In this document: positions 1 to 11,786 of the stretch, in pieces
Position numbering within the stretch: the first letter of the stretch is position 1
Layout of the letters: each line of letters starts with the position of its first letter
Assembly (NCBI RefSeq): GCF_044197065.1
Contig: NZ_JBIQOI010000008.1
Coordinates: 1-64,000, forward strand
Direction of reading: 5' to 3'
Source: Kluyvera ascorbata_C
Lineage (GTDB): Bacteria; Pseudomonadota; Gammaproteobacteria; Enterobacterales; Enterobacteriaceae
Length of the DNA: 64,000 nt
Notes under the pieces: model-generated
What the model saw: only the letters and a program-made list of their open reading frames with translations
What the model was told of the DNA's origin: nothing
Databases searched by the model: none
Program-made: the position numbers and the translations under genes

Positions 1-47
1 TGGTAGTGTGGGGTCTCCCCATGCGAGAGTAGGGAACTGCCAGGCAT
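1..47 (+). rRNA. rrf: 5S ribosomal RNA, 3' end (partial)
   Basis: The first 47 bases match the conserved 3' part of enterobacterial 5S rRNA, including the run TGGTAGTGTGGGGTCTCCCC and the terminal CAGGCAT. The 5' part lies outside the window. A strong terminator follows at once. In E. coli the rrnE operon ends just before metA, which fits the neighbours here. Confidence 0.95.
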
Positions 48-60
48 CAATTAGTGAAGA

Positions 61-87
61 AGCCCATCCTGACGGATGGGCTTTTTT
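61..87 (+). terminator. rrn operon terminator
   Basis: A 9-bp perfect stem (AGCCCATCC / GGATGGGCT) with a TGAC loop is followed by a T run. It lies 13 bases after the 5S rRNA end and should end the ribosomal operon transcript. Confidence 0.9.
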
Positions 88-115
88 GCGTCTGTGGAAA
101 AGGAAAGTGCGGTGA

Positions 116-178
116 AAATCCCGGGGTCGCTGCGCTCGCCCGGGCTACGGGCTGCTCTGATAGCCCGGACGAGGCGTT
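116..178. repeat. REP-like palindromic repeat
   Basis: GC-rich palindromic sequence with the arms CCCGGGGTCGCTGCGCTCGC and CCCGGGCTAC, followed by TAGCCCGGACGAGGCG. The same motifs recur at 13422-13578 and, in shorter form, in other gaps of this window. It sits in the convergent gap between the rrn terminator and yjaB. Confidence 0.6.
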
Positions 179-634
179 TTATGCCGACTCTGGAGATGCA
201 CCGTGATAACGCAAATGCAGCAACGGATAAGGTCGCCCATGATCATCCGTCTCCGACCGTCCGGTCACGACAAACCCCATCTTCTGATAGAACCCCACCG
301 CCTGTGCATTCTGCTCGTTTACATCCGTGGTCAGATCGGGGATCAGCGACAGCGCATGTTCAACCATTTTACGCCCCACACCGGTTCCCCGCGCATCAGG
401 ATCGACAAATAGCGCCTCCAGATGATGCTCAGACAGCAGCATAAACGCGACCGGCACATCATTGTCATCTACCGCCACCCAGAGCGGTGCTTCCGGCAGG
501 AAGGCTCGCACCTGAACTTCAATGTCTGCTCTATCCTGTGCGGAAAGAAAGTCATGCGTAGCGTCGACCGAACGACACCAAATCGCAATCAGCCGTTCGC
601 CCTCATGGCGCTGTGAACGTCGAATTATCATCAT
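179..634 (-). CDS. yjaB: GNAT-family N-acetyltransferase YjaB
   Basis: The protein has about 151 residues and matches E. coli YjaB along its length, for example ATHDFLSA and VNEQNAQAVGFYQKMGF. The acetyl-CoA loop is visible in DPDARGTGVGRKM. The open frame extends upstream to 715, but I place the start at 634 because an AGGAG lies just ahead of an ATG-ATG pair and the known protein begins there. The second ATG at 631 is equally possible. The substrate is not evident from sequence. The gene converges on the rrn operon and is divergent from metA. Confidence 0.88.
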   Translation of the reverse strand: MMIIRRSQRHEGERLIAIWCRSVDATHDFLSAQDRADIEVQVRAFLPEAPLWVAVDDNDVPVAFMLLSEHHLEALFVDPDARGTGVGRKMVEHALSLIPDLTTDVNEQNAQAVGFYQKMGFVVTGRSETDDHGRPYPLLHLRYHGASPESA

Positions 635-738
635 TTTTCTCCTTTTCGAATCGTTTCCGTATTCTACCTTAAAGGTAATTGAAACTTTCTCACCTTCAAC
701 ATGCAGACTCGACATTTCGTTGAAATCTGGGTATCGTT

Positions 739-770
739 AGGTGTCTGGATGTCTAAACGTTTATACGTAT
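739..770. promoter_or_regulatory. Four tandem MetJ operator boxes (met boxes)
   Basis: Four contiguous 8-mers read AGGTGTCT, GGATGTCT, AAACGTTT and ATACGTAT, each a variant of the met box AGACGTCT and in perfect 8-bp phase. They lie 20 bases upstream of the metA start, where MetJ with S-adenosylmethionine represses metA in enterobacteria. Confidence 0.85.
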
Positions 771-789
771 GCTGTGAGGTAATAAGGTT

Positions 790-1719
790 ATGCCGATTCG
801 GGTGCAGGACGAGCTACCAGCCGTCAATTTCTTGCGTGATGAGAACGTCTTTGTGATGACCACGTCGCGTGCTACGGGTCAGGAAATTCGTCCTTTGAAG
901 GTACTGATCCTCAACCTGATGCCGAAGAAGATTGAGACAGAAAACCAGTTCCTGCGGCTTCTGTCAAATTCCCCACTGCAGCTGGATATTCAGCTCCTGC
1001 GTATCGATGCGCGCGAGTCTCGTAATACACCAACCGAGCATTTAAATAACTTTTACTGCAATTTCGACGACATTCGCGACCAGAACTATGATGGATTGAT
1101 CGTCACCGGCGCCCCGCTAGGCTTGGTTGAATTCAACGACGTTGCCTATTGGCCGCAGATCAAACAGGTGCTTGAATGGGCCAAAGATCACGTCACATCG
1201 ACGCTGTTTGTCTGTTGGGCGGTACAGGCCGCGCTCAATATTCTGTATGGCATTCCGAAACAGACCCGCAACGACAAGCTCTCCGGCGTTTACGAACATC
1301 ACATCCTTCACCCTCATGCGCTACTTACGCGCGGTTTTGATGACAGCTTCCTGGCGCCGCACTCTCGCTATGCCGACTTCCCGGCACAGCTGATCCGTGA
1401 CTATACCGACCTGGAAATTCTCGCCGAAACGGAAGGGGGCGACGCCTACCTGTTCGCCAGCAAAGATAAACGTATTGCCTTTGTCACCGGCCACCCGGAA
1501 TACGATGCCCATACCCTGGCGAGCGAATTTTTCCGCGACGTGGATGCGGGTTTAACCCCGGAAGTGCCATATAACTACTTCCCGAAAGACGACCCTAATA
1601 ACAAACCGCACGCCACCTGGCGCAGCCACGGAAACCTGCTGTTTGCCAACTGGCTCAACTACTACGTCTACCAGATCACACCGTACGATCTGCGGAATAT
1701 GAACCCTACGCTGGATTGA
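790..1719 (+). CDS. metA: Homoserine O-succinyltransferase MetA
   Basis: MetA activates homoserine with succinyl-CoA, the first committed step of methionine synthesis, in the cytoplasm. The 309 residues equal the family length. The catalytic Cys lies in FVCWAVQAALNILYGI near residue 142, and the His/Glu pair is in the stretch FVTGHPEYDAHTLASEFFRD. The start follows an AAGG motif and lies just after the met boxes. It is a single-gene unit with a terminator 44 bases downstream. Confidence 0.97.
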   Translation: MPIRVQDELPAVNFLRDENVFVMTTSRATGQEIRPLKVLILNLMPKKIETENQFLRLLSNSPLQLDIQLLRIDARESRNTPTEHLNNFYCNFDDIRDQNYDGLIVTGAPLGLVEFNDVAYWPQIKQVLEWAKDHVTSTLFVCWAVQAALNILYGIPKQTRNDKLSGVYEHHILHPHALLTRGFDDSFLAPHSRYADFPAQLIRDYTDLEILAETEGGDAYLFASKDKRIAFVTGHPEYDAHTLASEFFRDVDAGLTPEVPYNYFPKDDPNNKPHATWRSHGNLLFANWLNYYVYQITPYDLRNMNPTLD

Positions 1720-1763
1720 TCCTCTACTCTCCACGATCCTAAAGCGTTTCAGCATTCTCAATC

Positions 1764-1787
1764 AGGCACCTTCGGGTGCCTTTTTTG
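1764..1787 (+). terminator. metA terminator
   Basis: A 7-bp stem AGGCACC / GGTGCCT closed by a TTCG tetraloop is followed by a run of T. Confidence 0.9.
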
Positions 1788-1789
1788 TT

Positions 1790-1990
1790 TCCGAAAATAC
1801 CCCCAGTAAAAATTATATTTTTATCTTATTACTAATCAATAAGTTGCATTTATTTTTAATTAAAAATGGAAATTGTTTTTGTTTTTTTAATTTTATTGAT
1901 TAGGCTTAAAAACGTTGAGCGAAAACTACACAACGATCTTCTGCTCAGCTGGCGGGAAAACTATTCGGATCACTCACGAGGAGCTGCACC
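1790..1990 (+). promoter_or_regulatory. aceBAK promoter region with IclR-type operator
   Basis: This AT-rich gap lies ahead of aceB. TGGAAATTGTTTTTGTTTTT at 1867-1886 matches what I recall of the E. coli IclR operator at aceBAK. A closely similar block lies upstream of iclR at 7712-7739. An ACGAGGAG ribosome site precedes the aceB ATG. The exact transcription start cannot be read from sequence. Confidence 0.7.
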
Positions 1991-3592
1991 ATGACACAAC
2001 AGGCCACAACAACCGATGAACTGGCTTTTCTGAAGCCTTCTGGCGCGCAGGAACAGCAGGTTCTGACTGCGGAAGCGGTGGAATTTCTGACCGAACTGGT
2101 GACCCGATTTACGCCTAAACGCAATAAGCTACTGGCTGCACGTATTCAGCAGCAGCAGGATATCGATGATGGCAAGCTTCCTGACTTTATTTCGGAAACC
2201 GCTTCCATTCGTGAAGGTGGCTGGACGATTCGCGGTATTCCGGCGGACTTACAGGATCGTCGCGTAGAAATTACCGGGCCGGTTGAGCGCAAAATGGTGA
2301 TTAACGCGATGAACGCGAACGTCAAAGTGTTCATGGCTGACTTTGAGGATTCCCTCGCGCCGGACTGGAACAAGGTCATTGAAGGCCAGATCAACCTGCG
2401 CGATGCCGTTAACGGCACCATCAGCTACACCAACGACGCGGGCAAAATCTATCAGCTTAAGCCCGACCCTGCGGTGCTCATCTGCCGCGTGCGCGGTCTG
2501 CATCTGCCGGAAAAACATGTCACATGGCGCGGTGAAGCCATCCCCGGCAGCCTGTTTGATTTCGCGCTCTACTTTTTCCACAACTACCAGGCGTTGCTGG
2601 CCAAAGGCAGCGGTCCCTATTTCTATCTGCCGAAAACGCAGGCCTGGCAGGAAGCGGCCTGGTGGAACGACGTGTTCTGCTTTGCGGAGGATCGCTTTAA
2701 CCTGCCGCGCGGCACTATCAAAGCCACGCTGCTGATTGAAACGCTGCCGGCGGTTTTCCAGATGGACGAAATTCTGCACGCGCTGCGTGACCACATTGTT
2801 GGCCTCAACTGCGGACGCTGGGACTACATCTTCAGCTATATCAAAACCCTGAAGAATCATCCGGACCGCGTACTGCCTGACCGTCAGGTCGTCACGATGG
2901 ATAAACCGTTCCTCAGCGCCTACTCGCGCCTGCTGATTAAAACCTGTCACAAGCGGGGGGCTTTCGCGATGGGCGGTATGGCGGCGTTTATCCCAAGCAA
3001 AGATGCTGAGCGCAACGCGCAGGTGCTGAACAAGGTGAAAGCGGACAAATCGCTGGAGGCCAACAACGGCCACGATGGCACCTGGGTGGCGCATCCTGGC
3101 CTGGCGGATACCGCGATGGCGGTATTTAACGAGGTACTGGGTGAACGTCCTAACCAGTTATCCATTTCTCGTGCTGACGATGCGCCGATCGCCGCAGAAG
3201 AGCTGCTGACACCATGCGACGGTGAGCGCACGGAAGAGGGGATGCGCGCCAACATTCGCGTGGCGGTGCAGTACATCGAAGCCTGGATCTCCGGCAACGG
3301 CTGCGTACCGATTTATGGCCTGATGGAAGATGCGGCGACCGCTGAGATCTCCCGCACCTCCATCTGGCAGTGGATCCACCACCAGAAGACGCTCAGCAAC
3401 GGCAAACCGGTCACCAAACCGCTGTTTCGCCAGATGCTGGCCGAAGAGCTGCTGGTTATCAAAGACGAGCTGGGCGATGCACGCTTCAGCGGCGGCCGTT
3501 TCGATGATGCCGCGCGCCTGATGGAGCAGATCACCACCTCCGACGAACTTATCGACTTCTTGACCCTGCCTGGCTACCGCCTGCTGGCGTAA
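1991..3592 (+). CDS. aceB: Malate synthase A
   Basis: AceB condenses glyoxylate with acetyl-CoA to malate, the second step of the glyoxylate bypass used on acetate and fatty acids. The 533 residues equal E. coli AceB. The TIM-barrel core is visible, with the acid residues in MADFEDSLAPDW near 115-126 and the conserved LNCGRWDYIFS near residue 273. It is the first gene of aceBAK; aceA begins 31 bases later. IclR repression is expected from the upstream operator. Confidence 0.97.
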   Translation: MTQQATTTDELAFLKPSGAQEQQVLTAEAVEFLTELVTRFTPKRNKLLAARIQQQQDIDDGKLPDFISETASIREGGWTIRGIPADLQDRRVEITGPVERKMVINAMNANVKVFMADFEDSLAPDWNKVIEGQINLRDAVNGTISYTNDAGKIYQLKPDPAVLICRVRGLHLPEKHVTWRGEAIPGSLFDFALYFFHNYQALLAKGSGPYFYLPKTQAWQEAAWWNDVFCFAEDRFNLPRGTIKATLLIETLPAVFQMDEILHALRDHIVGLNCGRWDYIFSYIKTLKNHPDRVLPDRQVVTMDKPFLSAYSRLLIKTCHKRGAFAMGGMAAFIPSKDAERNAQVLNKVKADKSLEANNGHDGTWVAHPGLADTAMAVFNEVLGERPNQLSISRADDAPIAAEELLTPCDGERTEEGMRANIRVAVQYIEAWISGNGCVPIYGLMEDAATAEISRTSIWQWIHHQKTLSNGKPVTKPLFRQMLAEELLVIKDELGDARFSGGRFDDAARLMEQITTSDELIDFLTLPGYRLLA

Positions 3593-3623
3593 TTCACCAC
3601 ATAACAATATGGAGCATCTGCAC

Positions 3624-4928
3624 ATGAAAACTCGTACCCAACAAATCGAAGATTTACAAAAAGAGTGGACGCAGCCTCGCTGGGAGGGCATTCGTCGCCC
3701 GTATAGCGCGGAAGAAGTGGTGAAACTGCGCGGGTCGGTCAACCCGGAATGTACGCTGGCTCAGCTCGGTGCCGCCAGAATGTGGCGTCTGCTGCACGGC
3801 GAATCGAAAAAGGGCTATGTCAACAGCCTTGGCGCGCTGACCGGTGGTCAGGCGTTGCAACAGGCGAAAGCGGGTATTGAAGCGGTGTACCTGTCCGGCT
3901 GGCAGGTAGCGGCGGACGCTAACCTGGCCTCCAGCATGTACCCGGACCAGTCGCTCTACCCGGCGAACTCCGTCCCGGCGGTGGTCGACAGAATCAACAA
4001 CACCTTCCGCCGCGCGGATCAAATTCAGTGGGCGAACGGCATCGAGCCGAATGACCCGCGCTATGTGGACTATTTCCTGCCTATCGTCGCCGACGCAGAA
4101 GCCGGCTTCGGCGGCGTGCTGAACGCCTTTGAACTGATGAAATCGATGATTGCAGCCGGTGCAGCGGCGGTACACTTCGAAGATCAGCTGGCTTCGGTGA
4201 AGAAATGCGGTCACATGGGCGGCAAGGTGCTGGTACCGACTCAGGAAGCAGTCCAGAAACTGGTTGCCGCGCGTCTGGCGGCCGATGTGATGGGCGTACC
4301 GACCCTGCTGATCGCTCGTACCGATGCGGATGCGGCGGATCTCATCACCTCCGACTGCGACCCGTACGATAGCGATTTCATCACCGGCGAGCGCACCAGC
4401 GAAGGTTTCTACCGTACCCATGCGGGCATTGAACAAGCGATCAGTCGCGGCCTGGCCTACGCGCCGTACGCCGACCTGGTGTGGTGTGAAACCTCTACCC
4501 CGGATCTGGCGCTGGCAAAACGCTTTGCCGACGCTATCCACGCGAAATACCCGGGCAAGCTGTTGGCCTACAACTGCTCACCGTCGTTCAACTGGCAGAA
4601 AAAGCTGGATGATAAAACCATCGCCAGCTTCCAGCAGCAACTGTCAGATATGGGCTACAAGTACCAGTTCATCACCCTGGCGGGCATCCACAGCATGTGG
4701 TTCAACATGTTCGACCTTGCGCACTCTTACGCGCAGGGTGAGGGGATGAAGCACTACGTTGAGAAGGTTCAGCAGGCCGAGTTTGCGGCGGCGAAAGATG
4801 GCTACACCTTCGTTTCTCACCAGCAGGAAGTGGGCACCGGTTACTTTGATAATGTCACCACCATTATCCAGGGCGGTACCTCCTCGGTGACCGCGCTGAC
4901 CGGCTCGACCGAAGAATCGCAGTTTTGA
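3624..4928 (+). CDS. aceA: Isocitrate lyase
   Basis: AceA cleaves isocitrate to glyoxylate and succinate, diverting carbon from the CO2-losing steps of the TCA cycle. The 434 residues match E. coli AceA end to end. The catalytic signature KKCGHMGGKVL near residue 195 is intact. I place the start at ATG 3624, which gives MKTRTQQIEDLQ as in E. coli; an in-frame ATG 15 bases upstream has no good ribosome site. REP elements separate it from aceK. Confidence 0.97.
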   Translation: MKTRTQQIEDLQKEWTQPRWEGIRRPYSAEEVVKLRGSVNPECTLAQLGAARMWRLLHGESKKGYVNSLGALTGGQALQQAKAGIEAVYLSGWQVAADANLASSMYPDQSLYPANSVPAVVDRINNTFRRADQIQWANGIEPNDPRYVDYFLPIVADAEAGFGGVLNAFELMKSMIAAGAAAVHFEDQLASVKKCGHMGGKVLVPTQEAVQKLVAARLAADVMGVPTLLIARTDADAADLITSDCDPYDSDFITGERTSEGFYRTHAGIEQAISRGLAYAPYADLVWCETSTPDLALAKRFADAIHAKYPGKLLAYNCSPSFNWQKKLDDKTIASFQQQLSDMGYKYQFITLAGIHSMWFNMFDLAHSYAQGEGMKHYVEKVQQAEFAAAKDGYTFVSHQQEVGTGYFDNVTTIIQGGTSSVTALTGSTEESQF

Positions 4929-4930
4929 TT

Positions 4931-5022
4931 GACGCCCGGTGGCGCTACGCTTACCGGGCCTACGAAGGGATGTAGGCCGGATAAGCGAACGCGCCATCCG
5001 GCATGACTCGGTGCCGGATGGG
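4931..5022. repeat. REP cluster (BIME-like) in the aceA-aceK gap
   Basis: Paired REP units run GCCCGGTGGCGCTACGCTTA, then TGTAGGCCGGATAAGCG, then GCGCCATCCGGCATGACTCG and GTGCCGGATGG. They fill almost the whole aceA-aceK gap. A REP cluster at the same junction in E. coli is known to lower aceK expression relative to aceA. Confidence 0.88.
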
Positions 5023-5027
5023 GAACA

Positions 5028-6815
5028 ATGATGACGCGAGGCCTGGAATTACTGATTGCGCAGACCATTTTGCAGGGATTTGACGCCCAGTACGGGCGTT
5101 TTCTGGAAGTCACTTCCGGCGCACAGCAACGGTTTGAACAGGCCGACTGGCATGCGGTTCAGCAGGCGATGAAAAGCCGTATTCATCTGTACGACCACCA
5201 CGTGGGGTTGGTGGTTGAACAGCTGCGCTGCATTACCGACGGTAAAAGTACTGATGAGGATTTTCTGCTGCGCGTCAAAGCGCAGTACACCCGCCTGCTG
5301 CCGGATTACCCGCGCTTCGAAATTGCCGAGAGCTTTTTTAACTCGGTTTATTGTCGATTATTCGATCACCGCTCGCTAAGCCCCGAGCGGTTATTTATTT
5401 TCAGCTCGCAGCCGGAGCGCCGCTTCCGCGCGATTCCCCGTCCGCTGGCAAAAGACTTTTTCCCGGATTCTGGCTGGGAAGCGGTGATTTTCAAAATGCT
5501 CAGCGACTTACCGCTGCGTCTGCCGTGGCAAAACAAATCCCGCGACGTCGGCTATATCATGGCGCACCTGAGCGAAACGCTGGGCGCTGAGACGCTGCAT
5601 CGCGCGCATCTGCAAATCGCTAATGAACTGTTTTATCGTAATAAAGCCGCCTGGCTTATTGGCAAGCTCATCACGCCAGACGGCACACTGCCGTTTTTAA
5701 TCCCGATCCACCGCACCGATGAAGGGGAGCTGTTTGTCGATACCTGCCTGACCACCACCGAAGAGGCGAGCATCGTCTTTGGCTTCGCGCGTTCCTACTT
5801 TATGGTTTACGCCCCGCTACCCGCCGCCCTGGTGGAGTGGCTGCGGGATATCCTGCCGGGTAAAACCACCGCTGAACTGTATATGGCGATTGGCTGCCAG
5901 AAGCACGCGAAAACGGAAAGCTATCGTGAGTACCTGAACTATATCGCCAGCACCGACGAGCAGTTTATCGAAGCGCCGGGCATTCGCGGGATGGTGATGC
6001 TGGTGTTCACGCTGCCGGGCTTTGACCGGGTGTTTAAAGTCATCAAAGACAAATTTGCGCCGCAAAAAGAGATGTCTGCCGCCCACGTGCGCGCCTGCTA
6101 TCAGCTGGTAAAAGAGCACGACCGCGTTGGCCGCATGGCGGATACCCAGGAATTTGAAAACTTTGTGCTGGATAAGCAGCAGATTTCCCCCGCGCTAATG
6201 GCGCTGTTATTACGAGAAGTACCGGAGAAAATCGTCGATATGGGCGATAAAATCGCCATTAGCCATCTATACATCGAACGCCGAATGGTACCTCTGAATA
6301 TCTGGCTCGAACGGGTGGACGGTCAGCCGCTGCGCGATGCAGTAGAGGAGTACGGCAACGCCATTCGCCAGCTTGCTGCCGCCAATATTTTCCCCGGCGA
6401 TATGCTGTTTAAAAACTTCGGCGTCACCCGCCACGGCCGCGTGGTGTTCTACGACTACGATGAGATTTGCTATATGACAGAGGTGAACTTCCGCGACATT
6501 CCGCCGCCGCGCTACCCGGAAGACGAACTTGCCAGCGAACCCTGGTACAGCGTGTCGCCGGGGGATGTTTTCCCGGAAGAGTTCCGTCACTGGCTGTGCG
6601 CCGACCCGCGCATCGGGCCGCTGTTTGAAGAGATGCACACCGACCTGCTCAGCGCCGATTACTGGCGCGGTCTGCAAACGCGTATCAAGAATGGTCATGT
6701 AGAAGACGTTTACGCCTACCGCCGCCGCCAGCGTTTCAGCGTACGTTATGAAACCGACCGTAGGCCGGATAAGGCGCTTGTGCCGCCATCCGGCAATGTG
6801 CGCCGATCTGCCTGA
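5028..6815 (+). CDS. aceK: Isocitrate dehydrogenase kinase/phosphatase
   Basis: AceK phosphorylates and dephosphorylates isocitrate dehydrogenase to split flux between the TCA cycle and the glyoxylate bypass. The kinase acidic residues are in PGDMLFKNFG and FYDYDEICYM. The frame is 595 residues; starting at the second ATG (5031) gives MTRGLELLIAQ, the E. coli start. Up to RFSVRY the protein is colinear with E. coli, but the last 21 residues (ETDRRPDKAL onward) are read from a REP element instead of the usual GEMLF ending. The ribosome site GATGGGGAA is formed by the edge of the upstream REP cluster. Confidence 0.95.
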   Translation: MMTRGLELLIAQTILQGFDAQYGRFLEVTSGAQQRFEQADWHAVQQAMKSRIHLYDHHVGLVVEQLRCITDGKSTDEDFLLRVKAQYTRLLPDYPRFEIAESFFNSVYCRLFDHRSLSPERLFIFSSQPERRFRAIPRPLAKDFFPDSGWEAVIFKMLSDLPLRLPWQNKSRDVGYIMAHLSETLGAETLHRAHLQIANELFYRNKAAWLIGKLITPDGTLPFLIPIHRTDEGELFVDTCLTTTEEASIVFGFARSYFMVYAPLPAALVEWLRDILPGKTTAELYMAIGCQKHAKTESYREYLNYIASTDEQFIEAPGIRGMVMLVFTLPGFDRVFKVIKDKFAPQKEMSAAHVRACYQLVKEHDRVGRMADTQEFENFVLDKQQISPALMALLLREVPEKIVDMGDKIAISHLYIERRMVPLNIWLERVDGQPLRDAVEEYGNAIRQLAAANIFPGDMLFKNFGVTRHGRVVFYDYDEICYMTEVNFRDIPPPRYPEDELASEPWYSVSPGDVFPEEFRHWLCADPRIGPLFEEMHTDLLSADYWRGLQTRIKNGHVEDVYAYRRRQRFSVRYETDRRPDKALVPPSGNVRRSA

Positions 6816-6840
6816 TGGCGTTACGCTTATCAGGCCTACC
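6760..6840. repeat. REP pair overlapping the aceK 3' end
   Basis: Two inverted REP units (GTAGGCCGGATAAGGCGCTT, then GCCGCCATCCGGCAATGTGC, then CCTGATGGCGTTACGCTTAT) begin inside the aceK frame and run past its stop codon at 6815. Confidence 0.88.
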
Positions 6841-6843
6841 GAG

Positions 6844-6866
6844 AATGCCCCAAAGGGGCATTTTGT
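6844..6866. terminator. Bidirectional terminator between aceK and iclR
   Basis: An 8-bp stem AATGCCCC / GGGGCATT with an AAA loop has T or A runs on both sides. It sits in the convergent aceK-iclR gap. E. coli carries arpA at this junction; here only 51 bases separate the two genes. Confidence 0.75.
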
Positions 6867-7691
6867 TTATTTAATTCCGCCGTACGCCAGCGTCACCTCT
6901 TTCGCCGCCTTAATCACCATCGCACCAAACTCGGTAACGCGGTCGTCGGTAATGCGCGAAATCGGCCCGGAAATAGAGATAGCGGCAAACGGCTCGCGGT
7001 GCTCGTCGTAAATGCACGACGCCACGCAGCGCAGGCCGAGCGCGTGTTCTTCATCATCAAACGAATAGCCGCGTTTGCGCGTCTGGGCGAGGTCATCTTT
7101 CAGATGTACTGGCGATACCAGCGTGGCGTGGGTGTAAGCGTGCAGCCCTTTGCGGTGCAGCAGGCTGGTCACTTCCTCTTCGCTCAGCTGCGATAAAAAT
7201 GCTTTGCCCGCGCCGGAGGCGTGCATCGGTAGCTTGCCGCCAATCGGGGCGGACATGCGCATCAACTGCGTACACTGTACCTGGTCGATGATAATCGCCT
7301 GGTGATCGCTCTTATCAAGCACCGCCAGGTTCACCGTCTCGCCGGAGTCTTCCATCAGCTTGCGCAGAATCGGGTGGACGATGGCCAGCAGATTACGGCT
7401 TTGCAGGAAACTGCTGCCGACGATAAAGGCGTGCGCGCCCACGGACCAATGCCCCAGTTCACCCACCTGACGCACAAAGCCTAACTGCTGCATGGTGGTC
7501 AGCAAGCGGTGGGTGGTGGAATTGGGTAGCCCAGCCTGCTGGGCGAGTTCGGTCAGCGCGACGCTGCTATGGGATTCGGCAATCCACTCCAGCAGCTTCA
7601 GGCCGCGGGTCAGTGATTGTACCTGGCCGGTTGCCGGGGCAGCCGCAGGGGCGGGTTTTCTACCGCGTTTCGCAGGAACGTTGGCAACCAT
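6867..7691 (-). CDS. iclR: Acetate operon repressor IclR
   Basis: IclR represses aceBAK and its own gene, with glyoxylate and pyruvate as known ligands. The 274 residues contain an N-terminal winged helix (VALTELAQQAGLPNSTTHRLL near 43-63) and a C-terminal effector domain (GKLPMHASGAGKAFL, HALGLRCVA). The start follows AGGAG with a 5-base gap. The N-terminal basic stretch PAKRGRKP is typical. It is divergent from metH and convergent with aceK. Confidence 0.96.
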   Translation of the reverse strand: MVANVPAKRGRKPAPAAAPATGQVQSLTRGLKLLEWIAESHSSVALTELAQQAGLPNSTTHRLLTTMQQLGFVRQVGELGHWSVGAHAFIVGSSFLQSRNLLAIVHPILRKLMEDSGETVNLAVLDKSDHQAIIIDQVQCTQLMRMSAPIGGKLPMHASGAGKAFLSQLSEEEVTSLLHRKGLHAYTHATLVSPVHLKDDLAQTRKRGYSFDDEEHALGLRCVASCIYDEHREPFAAISISGPISRITDDRVTEFGAMVIKAAKEVTLAYGGIK

Positions 7692-7711
7692 CGCAACTCC
7701 TTTCTGTATCG

Positions 7712-7739
7712 TGGAAATAGTTTTCGTTTTTATTGATTA
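7712..7739. promoter_or_regulatory. Putative IclR autoregulatory operator
   Basis: TGGAAATAGTTTTCGTTTTT followed by ATTGATTA closely resembles the block upstream of aceB (TGGAAATTGTTTTTGTTTTT, with ATTGATTA a little further on). It lies 21 bases before the iclR start, where autoregulation is known in E. coli. Confidence 0.6.
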
Positions 7740-7778
7740 TAATACAACCGTTCGTATTACTGCTCCGATGAGTCATGT

Positions 7779-7791
7779 TGAACATGTCTCA
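7779..7791. promoter_or_regulatory. Possible MetR site upstream of metH
   Basis: TGAACATGTCTCA fits the MetR pattern TGAA-N5-TTCA with one mismatch and lies about 100 bases upstream of metH, a known MetR target. The assignment is weak because the motif is short. Confidence 0.4.
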
Positions 7792-7890
7792 AGTAGCAAG
7801 TTGTTTCCTTTTCCACCCTCACAGTTTATGCCAGTATGTTTTATTGCCTTTTTTAGGCCTGGGTTTCGTTGAGCGGTGTCGGGAGTGCTT

Positions 7891-11574
<3,684 letters not shown>

Positions 11575-11605
11575 TTCACAAAACCGTCATCTTTCCTTAC
11601 AACTA

Positions 11606-11637
11606 ACAGGGCGCTCAATGAGCGCCCTGTCTCTTTA
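11606..11637 (+). terminator. metH terminator
   Basis: An 11-bp perfect stem ACAGGGCGCTC / GAGCGCCCTGT with an AAT loop is followed by the T-rich CTCTTTATT. Confidence 0.85.
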
Positions 11638-11683
11638 TTGTGCGTAAACCCTTATACTGAAAGAAGGCTCACGCGCGCTGCAC

Positions 11684-11750
11684 ACCTTATCCGGCCAGCA
11701 TAGGGATGATTTGTAGGCCTGATAAGCGCAGCGCCATCAGGCATCGGAGC
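11684..11750. repeat. REP element upstream of yjbB
   Basis: CTTATCCGGCC followed by TTGTAGGCCTGATAAGCGCA and GCGCCATCAGGCATCGGAGC gives two REP half-units in the metH-yjbB gap. Confidence 0.75.
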
Positions 11751-11786
11751 CTCAGGAACCCATAACAATAAGGAGAAACTGATTCC

